A DNA stretch of 5,022 nt from Candidatus Acetothermia bacterium (GTDB lineage Bacteria; Bipolaricaulota; Bipolaricaulia; RBG-16-55-9; JANLFV01). The notes under the pieces were generated by a model, which searched no databases, was not told the origin of the DNA, and was given only the letters and a program-made list of their open reading frames with translations. Made by a program: the position numbers and the translations under genes. Below, piece by piece: positions 1-4,274 of the stretch (the stretch's first letter is position 1; each line of letters starts with the position of its first letter). The stretch spans positions 1 through 5,022 of the forward strand of contig JAPWVC010000094.1 in assembly GCA_028275195.1 (NCBI GenBank). The letters run 5' to 3'.

Positions 1-245
1 GGAGGGGCTGGAAGCGGATCGAGACGGTCCAGCGCTATCCTGAGCCGGCGGCCTTCCCTTATCCCCGAGCTCCGGTCGGGTGGGGACGCTTTCACATCGC
101 GAGCCAATACCAGTTCATCAAGGCAATTGCTTTAGATCTCCCGCCGGAGCCGAGCTTCGAGGATGGCTTGGCGGTCCAGAGGGTCATCGAAGCGGCCTAC
201 CTCTCGGTGGAGAGGGGGGAGAAGATCGCTCTGGAGGGCCTCTGA
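1..245 (+). CDS. Gfo/Idh/MocA-family sugar oxidoreductase, C-terminal fragment
   Basis: This is the 3' end of a gene that begins before the window. The frame starting at base 3 gives 80 residues and stops with TGA at 243-245. The tail has the features of Gfo/Idh/MocA dehydrogenase C-termini: a Trp/Gly-rich stretch (VGWGRFHIASQYQFIKAI) in which a helix holds the substrate domain, then the near-invariant closing pattern FEDGLAVQRVIEAAYLSVERG. Family members are usually 330-400 residues, with an N-terminal Rossmann domain that binds NAD(P) and a C-terminal alpha/beta domain that holds a sugar or cyclitol; only the latter is seen here. They oxidise or reduce sugar hydroxyls, often at C3 or C1. 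The stop lies 1 nt before the aminotransferase start, so the two are very likely made from one mRNA. The substrate cannot be told from the fragment; the Rossmann and catalytic Lys motifs are outside the window. Confidence 0.82.
   Translation, partial: RGWKRIETVQRYPEPAAFPYPRAPVGWGRFHIASQYQFIKAIALDLPPEPSFEDGLAVQRVIEAAYLSVERGEKIALEGL
233..238 (+). promoter_or_regulatory. Ribosome binding site of the aminotransferase gene
   Basis: GGAGGG lies 8 nt before ATG 247, inside the last codons of the upstream dehydrogenase gene. It supports 247 as the start rather than the in-frame ATG at 163, which lies deep in the upstream gene and would add 28 residues (a basic, low-complexity tail) absent from the family. 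Confidence 0.75.
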
Positions 246-246
246 A

Positions 247-1380
247 ATGAGGGTTCCGTTCGATGCCCTGGAGAGGCAGTATAGCAAGATCGCGGATGAG
301 CTCGACCGGGCGATAAAGGGCGTCTTGAGCTCGGGGCGCTACATCTTGGGTGAGAATGTGGCGAAGTTCGAGGAGGAGTTCGCCCGCTACTGCGGGACGA
401 AGCATGCCGTTGGGATCAGTAGCGGCACGGCCGCACTCCACCTCGCGCTGCTCGCCTGCGGGGTCGGGCCGGGAGACGAGGTGATTACGGCCGCAAATAC
501 ATATATCGCTACCATATTTGCCATCTCCTATGTCGGGGCCAAGCCGGTGCTCGTCGACATCGATCCGGAGAGCTACACATTGGATGTGGCCCAGGTGGAA
601 AGGGCCATTACTGAAAGGACCAGGGCGATCATCCCCGTCCACCTCTACGGCCAGTGTGCCGACATGGACCCGATCCTGGAGCTGGCCAAGAGCCACAAGC
701 TCAGGGTGATCGAGGATGCCGCCCAGGCCCACGGGGCAGAATACAAGGGGCGGAAGGCCGGTTCCCTCGGCGATCTCGGTTGCTTCAGCTTCTACCCCAG
801 CAAGAACCTCGGGGCTTGTGGTGATGGCGGAGCTGTGGTCACGAATGATGAGGAGCTATATCAGAAATTGAGGATCTACCGCTACATGGGCCAGCCGAGG
901 AAGCACCTCCATATGGTCATCGGCTACCAAGAGCGGCTCGATGAGCTCCAGGCGGCGATCCTGCGGGTCAAGCTCCGTTATCTAGACCGCTGGAACGAAG
1001 AGCGTCGTCGATTGGCGGCCCTGTATAATCAGCTACTGGCCGATACGGAGGTCCTCCTCCCGAAGGAACAGCCCTATGGGAGGCATGTCTACCACCTCTA
1101 TGTGATCAGGGTGAGGCGGCGCGATGCGGTCAAGGCCCGCTTAGCAGAGGCCGGGATCGAGACCCAGATCCACTACCCGACCCCGGCGCATTTGCAGCCG
1201 GCCTATGCCGACCTAGGTTATGGCAAGGGGAGTTTCCCTATCACTGAAAGGTACAGTGGCGAGATCCTCTCCCTCCCGCTCTACCCAGAGCTCAAAGAAG
1301 AGGAGGTTAGGGAGATCGCCCGAGAGCTTAAGCGGGCGCTCGAGCGATTAGAGCTGGAAGGAGTAGCGCATGCGGCTTAA
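247..1380 (+). CDS. DegT/DnrJ/EryC1/StrS-family PLP-dependent sugar aminotransferase
   Basis: A 377-residue cytosolic PLP enzyme expected to transfer an amino group, usually from glutamate or glutamine, to a keto-sugar or keto-cyclitol. Family hallmarks are in order: the N-terminal VPFDALERQY and SSGRYILG segments, the cofactor-phosphate motif SSGTAALHLAL (G60-T61), the pyridine-contacting D157 and Q160 in EDAAQAHGA, the Schiff-base lysine K186 in SFYPSKNLGA, GDGGAVVT just after it, the dimer-interface motif GYQERLDELQAAIL (226-239), and the C-terminal SLPLYPEL (342-349). Length is normal for the family (about 370-400). The presence of Lys186 argues for an aminotransferase rather than a ColD-type 3-dehydratase, where it is replaced by His. 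Start 247 is chosen because the protein then begins at the conserved MRVPFDAL and follows a good ribosome binding site. The preceding gene encodes a sugar dehydrogenase that could supply its keto substrate. Exact substrate and ring position are unknown. Confidence 0.93.
   Translation: MRVPFDALERQYSKIADELDRAIKGVLSSGRYILGENVAKFEEEFARYCGTKHAVGISSGTAALHLALLACGVGPGDEVITAANTYIATIFAISYVGAKPVLVDIDPESYTLDVAQVERAITERTRAIIPVHLYGQCADMDPILELAKSHKLRVIEDAAQAHGAEYKGRKAGSLGDLGCFSFYPSKNLGACGDGGAVVTNDEELYQKLRIYRYMGQPRKHLHMVIGYQERLDELQAAILRVKLRYLDRWNEERRRLAALYNQLLADTEVLLPKEQPYGRHVYHLYVIRVRRRDAVKARLAEAGIETQIHYPTPAHLQPAYADLGYGKGSFPITERYSGEILSLPLYPELKEEEVREIARELKRALERLELEGVAHAA
1358..1363 (+). promoter_or_regulatory. 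Ribosome binding site of the ketose epimerase gene
   Basis: AAGGAG sits 6 nt before ATG 1370, inside the last codons of the aminotransferase gene. It supports a genuine 11-nt overlap between the two coding regions and initiation at 1370. Confidence 0.75.
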
Positions 1381-2260
1381 GTATTCCGTCAGCAACTGGA
1401 TCTATGGCGAGGAGGGGCTGGAAAGCCTCTGCGCTAAGCTCAAGAGGTTCGGCTACGATGGCATAGAGCTGATGGGCGAGCCGGAGAGATATTCTCCCAA
1501 GGAGGTCAAGCGGCTCTGCGCTGATCATGGCCTGGAGGTCCTCTCGATCGCCGGGATCTACCCCTGGCCGACGGAAGAGCGGGACCTCAGTAATCCCGAT
1601 CCGAAGGTGCGCCAGCGGGCCGTTGACTACCTCCGGCGATGCTGCGATCTTGCCGCCGAGGTTGGGGCTCCCTTGGTCATTGTAGTCCCTTCCGCTGTGG
1701 GGAAGACCGTCCCCGTGGGAAATCCCCGAGATGAAAGGGGATGGGAGGAGGCCGTCCAGCTCGAGTGGGGCCATGCCGTCGAATCCCTGCGCGCTGCGGC
1801 TGAGCATGCTGAAGCTACAGGGGTCTTGCTCGCTGTGGAGCCGATCAATCGCTACGAGACCTTCTTGATAAACACCGCGGCCCAAGGGCTCCGGTTCATC
1901 TCTGAAGTCGGCTCAAAGGCGGTGAAGCTCCATCTCGATAGCTTCCACATGAATATCGAGGAGAGCGACTTGGCGGGAGCGATCCGACAGGCCAAAGGCG
2001 TCCTGGCCAACTTCCATGTGGCCGATAGCAACCGCCAGGCGGTCGGGCGAGGGCATATCGACTTCAAGGGGCTGATCGCGGCGTTATATGAGATAGACTA
2101 CCGCGGGGCCCTCGCGCTCGAGCCCCTCCCGCCTGTTCCCGACCCTTACATGGCCGTCCGCTTCTCCCGCTACAGGGATCTGCTCGACATCTATCTTAAG
2201 GAATCGATCGAGCGGCTCAAGCGGTATGAGGCCGAGGTGCACGAGAGGAGGGGACAATGA
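1370..2260 (+). CDS. Ketose 3-epimerase, D-tagatose/D-psicose 3-epimerase family (sugar isomerase/epimerase TIM barrel)
   Basis: A 296-residue TIM-barrel protein of the xylose isomerase-like/AP endonuclease 2 superfamily. Metal ligands and catalytic acids can be placed exactly: E157 (AVEPINRYE), D190 (HLDSFHMN), H216 (NFHVADSNR) and E251 (LALEPL). Their spacing equals that of Pseudomonas cichorii D-tagatose 3-epimerase (E152, D185, H211, E246) with a constant offset of five; E163, H193 and R222 match its substrate contacts E158, H188 and R217 by the same offset. Known enzymes use Mn2+ and two glutamates to invert C3 of free ketoses such as fructose/psicose or tagatose/sorbose. The GRGHIDF segment (226-232) is also typical. 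Length fits the family (about 290). It overlaps the aminotransferase by 11 nt and the aldehyde dehydrogenase by 4 nt. The sugar used, or whether it acts on a 3-keto or inosose-type compound, cannot be decided; the family annotation is firm, the substrate is inference. Confidence 0.9.
   Translation: MRLKYSVSNWIYGEEGLESLCAKLKRFGYDGIELMGEPERYSPKEVKRLCADHGLEVLSIAGIYPWPTEERDLSNPDPKVRQRAVDYLRRCCDLAAEVGAPLVIVVPSAVGKTVPVGNPRDERGWEEAVQLEWGHAVESLRAAAEHAEATGVLLAVEPINRYETFLINTAAQGLRFISEVGSKAVKLHLDSFHMNIEESDLAGAIRQAKGVLANFHVADSNRQAVGRGHIDFKGLIAALYEIDYRGALALEPLPPVPDPYMAVRFSRYRDLLDIYLKESIERLKRYEAEVHERRGQ
2246..2253 (+). promoter_or_regulatory. Ribosome binding site of the aldehyde dehydrogenase gene
   Basis: AGGAGGGG precedes two adjacent in-frame ATGs, at 2257 and 2260. 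Measured from the AGGAGG core the spacing is 5 nt to the first and 8 nt to the second, so either may be used. The site lies within the end of the epimerase gene. Confidence 0.7.
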
Positions 2261-3693
2261 TGTTCATCGATGGGACATGGTATGAGCCTAGGGGCAGGTC
2301 GAAGATGAAGGTGGTCAACCCCGCCACGGGCGAGGTCTTCGCCGAGGTCCCCAAGGGGACAAAAGAGGATGCTGATCGGGCCCTAGAGGCGGCCGCGAGG
2401 GCCTTCACTCAATGGAAGGAGGCCCTCCCATCCGAGAGGGCCTCCTTGCTCGAGAAGGCCCGCGCGATCCTCTTGGAGCGCCTCCCCCAGATAGCTCGGC
2501 TCCTCACTCAAGAGCAGGGGAAGCCCCTGAGGGAGGCCGAAGGGGAGCTGAAAGCTACGGCCACGGCTTTGGAGTATTATGCCCGAAAGGCCGAGGAGAT
2601 CGAGGGGGAGATCCTTCCTGCCCGAGCGAAAGGGATGCGGAACTTAGTGATAAAGCAGCCAGTCGGCCCGGTCGTGGCCATCGGCCCCTGGAATTACCCG
2701 GTCCTGCTGATCGCCTGGAAGGTTGCCCCAGCTCTGGCCGCGGGTTGCACCGTCGTCGTCAAGCCGGCAAGTCAGACACCCCTCGCGGTCACTGAATTCG
2801 TCAGGTGCTTCGCCGAGGCCGGGGCTCCCAAAGGGGTGATCAACCTGATCACCGGGCCAGGGAGGGAGCTGGGAGAGGCCCTCATCCGCCATCCGCGGAC
2901 GGCAAAGGTCGCCTTCACTGGGGAGACGGAGACCGGGCGGGAGATCATGCGGGCCGCCGCTGATGGGATCAAGAGGATCACCCTCGAGCTCGGGGGGCAC
3001 TGTCCACTCATCGTCGCCGCTGACGCCGATCTAGGAGCGGCGGTCGAGGGCGGGGTCTACCGCGCCTTCCGCAATATGGGCCAGATCTGCAACAGCATCA
3101 ATCGGATCTATGTCGAGGAGGCCGCCTACACCGACTTTGTAGAGGCCTTTGTCGAGAGGACGAGGCGGCTGAGGATCGCCAATGGCCTTGAGGAGCCCGA
3201 TGCAGACCTCGGGCCGATGATCGATGAGGCCGCTCGGGAGAAGACGAGAAGACACATCCAAGACGCGGTTGCCAAGGGGGCTAAGGTCCTCTATGGAGGG
3301 AAGGAGCCCGAGGGGGAGCAATATAAGAAAGGCTACTTCTTCGAGCCCACGGTCCTCACCGAGGTAAACCATGAGATGATCGTGATGACCGAGGAGACCT
3401 TCGGGCCGGTCGCCCCGATCATGAAGGTCTCGAGCCTGGAAGAGGCGATTAAATACGCGAACGATAGCATCTATGGCCTCGTGGCCTACCTTTACACTCA
3501 AGACCTGGATAAAGGGCTCCGGGCTGCAGAGGCCCTGGAGTATGGCACCGTCGGGATAAATAATGTGGCCGGAGGGGAGGTAGAATATCCCTACGGAGGA
3601 TGGAAGCAGAGCGGCCTCGGGATCGAGCTCTCCGATTATGGCCTAGAGGAGTATCTGCTGGTCAAGCACATCCGGATCAGGTCACTGCGATGA
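2257..3693 (+). CDS. NAD(P)+-dependent aldehyde dehydrogenase
   Basis: A 478-residue soluble dehydrogenase that oxidises an aldehyde to a carboxylate through a cysteine thioester. All key parts are visible: oxyanion Asn146 in GPWNYP, the cofactor motif VVVKPASQTP (K169), FTGETETG (220-227) for the nucleotide, general-base Glu244 in TLELGG, nucleophile Cys278 in NMGQICNS, ETFGP with E380 and F382, and the C-terminal GGWKQSGLG (447-455). Length is normal. The KPAS form (K169, S172), where NAD-only enzymes usually carry Glu, resembles NADP-using GabD, so NADP+ is plausible by inference. W154 stands where succinate-semialdehyde dehydrogenases carry the carboxylate-binding Arg of the ITRK motif, which argues against a simple GabD assignment. 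It overlaps the epimerase gene by 4 nt (ATGA) and its stop abuts the isomerase start. ATG 2260 is an equally possible start. Substrate unknown; a sugar-derived short aldehyde is likely from context. Confidence 0.93.
   Translation: MMFIDGTWYEPRGRSKMKVVNPATGEVFAEVPKGTKEDADRALEAAARAFTQWKEALPSERASLLEKARAILLERLPQIARLLTQEQGKPLREAEGELKATATALEYYARKAEEIEGEILPARAKGMRNLVIKQPVGPVVAIGPWNYPVLLIAWKVAPALAAGCTVVVKPASQTPLAVTEFVRCFAEAGAPKGVINLITGPGRELGEALIRHPRTAKVAFTGETETGREIMRAAADGIKRITLELGGHCPLIVAADADLGAAVEGGVYRAFRNMGQICNSINRIYVEEAAYTDFVEAFVERTRRLRIANGLEEPDADLGPMIDEAAREKTRRHIQDAVAKGAKVLYGGKEPEGEQYKKGYFFEPTVLTEVNHEMIVMTEETFGPVAPIMKVSSLEEAIKYANDSIYGLVAYLYTQDLDKGLRAAEALEYGTVGINNVAGGEVEYPYGGWKQSGLGIELSDYGLEEYLLVKHIRIRSLR
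2416..2447. repeat. Perfect 12-bp inverted repeat (potential hairpin) inside the aldehyde dehydrogenase gene
   Basis: AAGGAGGCCCTC (2416-2427) and its exact reverse complement GAGGGCCTCCTT (2436-2447) are separated by an 8-nt loop. The stem is GC-rich (8 of 12 pairs) and lies about 160 nt after the gene's start. The left arm contains AAGGAGG, identical to a full Shine-Dalgarno sequence, so in the folded mRNA that sequence would be hidden. The arms encode ordinary conserved aldehyde dehydrogenase residues (KEALPSERASLL), so the symmetry may be an accident of codon choice. It has no following T-run, so it is not an intrinsic terminator. Confidence 0.5.
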
Positions 3694-3696
3694 GGG
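3692..3696 (+). promoter_or_regulatory. Ribosome binding site favouring start 3702 of the isomerase gene
   Basis: GAGGG lies 5 nt before ATG 3702. The alternative ATG at 3690 overlaps the aldehyde dehydrogenase stop in an ATGA arrangement but has only a weak AGGT-like match upstream (3679-3682). If 3690 is used, this motif is simply codons 2-3 of the gene. Confidence 0.5.
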
Positions 3697-3701
3697 ATCG
3701 A

Positions 3702-4274
3702 ATGGAGCCATTCAGCCGGACGGTGGACCTAGCAACGGGCAAGATCAGCGGGGCTTCCAACCATTGGGTCCGCCATCTGAGCGAGATGCGCGATATGTAT
3801 CAAGACCAGGGAGCAGTCGCTGAGATCCTAAGGGCAGGAGATCCCCTGATCTATGAGGTCTATGAGATCGCCGTCCCGGAGGAGGAGGGCCAGCTCATCC
3901 AATGTGTCACTATTATCCATCCTGGCAGGGTGGGGAGTGAATACTATATGACCAAGGGGCATTATCACAAGAAGAGGGACCGGGCCGAGGTCTATCTCTG
4001 CCTCTCCGGCCAGGGATATCTCCTATTGCAGACCGAGGAAGGGGCTTCCCAGGCTATGGAGCTGGAGCCCGGGACTGCCGCATATGTTCCTCCGCACTGG
4101 GCCCATCGGACGGTCAATGTTGGGGATAGACCGCTCGTCTTTTACGGTGTCTACCCCGCGGACGCCGGCCATGATTACGAAGCTATTGAGGAGCAACATG
4201 GGTTCTCCTTGATGGTCTGTGAGAGGGGTGGCAGGCCGGCCCTCGAGAAGAACCCTCATTTCAAGCGGAGATGA
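3702..4274 (+). CDS. pgiA: Cupin-type (archaeal-type) glucose-6-phosphate isomerase
   Basis: A 190-residue single-domain cupin that interconverts glucose 6-phosphate and fructose 6-phosphate with a bound metal; unrelated in fold to the common PGI. Metal ligands are H87 and H89 in TKGHYHKK, E96 in DRAEVY and H135 in PHWAHRT, matching H88, H90, E97 and H136 of Pyrococcus furiosus PGI with a constant offset of one; T70 and H157 (YPADAGHDY) likewise match T71 and H158. Length agrees with the 189-residue Pyrococcus enzyme. Start 3702 is preferred because it gives MEPFSRTVDL, aligning with the family N-terminus, and has a GAGGG site; ATG 3690 (194 residues, 4-nt overlap with the preceding stop) is a real alternative. 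An in-frame ATG at 3600 is too far upstream. H132 replaces the Tyr usual in PPYWAHRT. The family also contains isomerases for mannose 6-phosphate and other 6-substituted hexoses, so specificity is inferred. Confidence 0.9.
   Translation: MEPFSRTVDLATGKISGASNHWVRHLSEMRDMYQDQGAVAEILRAGDPLIYEVYEIAVPEEEGQLIQCVTIIHPGRVGSEYYMTKGHYHKKRDRAEVYLCLSGQGYLLLQTEEGASQAMELEPGTAAYVPPHWAHRTVNVGDRPLVFYGVYPADAGHDYEAIEEQHGFSLMVCERGGRPALEKNPHFKRR

Noticed and set aside
1..13. GGAGGGGCTGGAA repeated exactly at 1411-1423
   Set aside because: Both copies are in unrelated coding contexts and frames; short purine-rich matches of this kind are expected in this composition.
163..246. A 28-residue N-terminal extension of the aminotransferase from ATG 163
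   Set aside because: It overlaps the upstream dehydrogenase end, is Arg/Ser/Trp-rich and unlike the family, and ATG 247 has a good ribosome binding site and the conserved N-terminus.
184..732. Minus-strand open frame of 182 codons opposite the aminotransferase
   Set aside because: Pro/Gly/Arg-rich composition, no recognisable motif, entirely antisense to a gene with a full catalytic set; a GC-rich shadow frame.
1328..1885. Minus-strand open frame of 185 codons opposite the epimerase
   Set aside because: No recognisable domain, spans the end of one real gene and most of another; shadow of the GC-rich coding strand.
2412..2795. Plus-strand open frame of 127 codons inside the aldehyde dehydrogenase gene
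   Set aside because: Lies in another frame of a fully conserved enzyme, with low-complexity Gly/Pro/Arg-rich product and no upstream ribosome binding site that I can see.
2644..3501. Several minus-strand open frames opposite the aldehyde dehydrogenase
   Set aside because: Antisense to conserved catalytic segments, no motifs, composition expected of reverse-complemented GC-rich codons.
3600..3701. Upstream in-frame start of the isomerase at ATG 3600
   Set aside because: The extra 34 residues lie within the aldehyde dehydrogenase C-terminus in another frame, are basic and low in complexity, and would make the protein much longer than its family.
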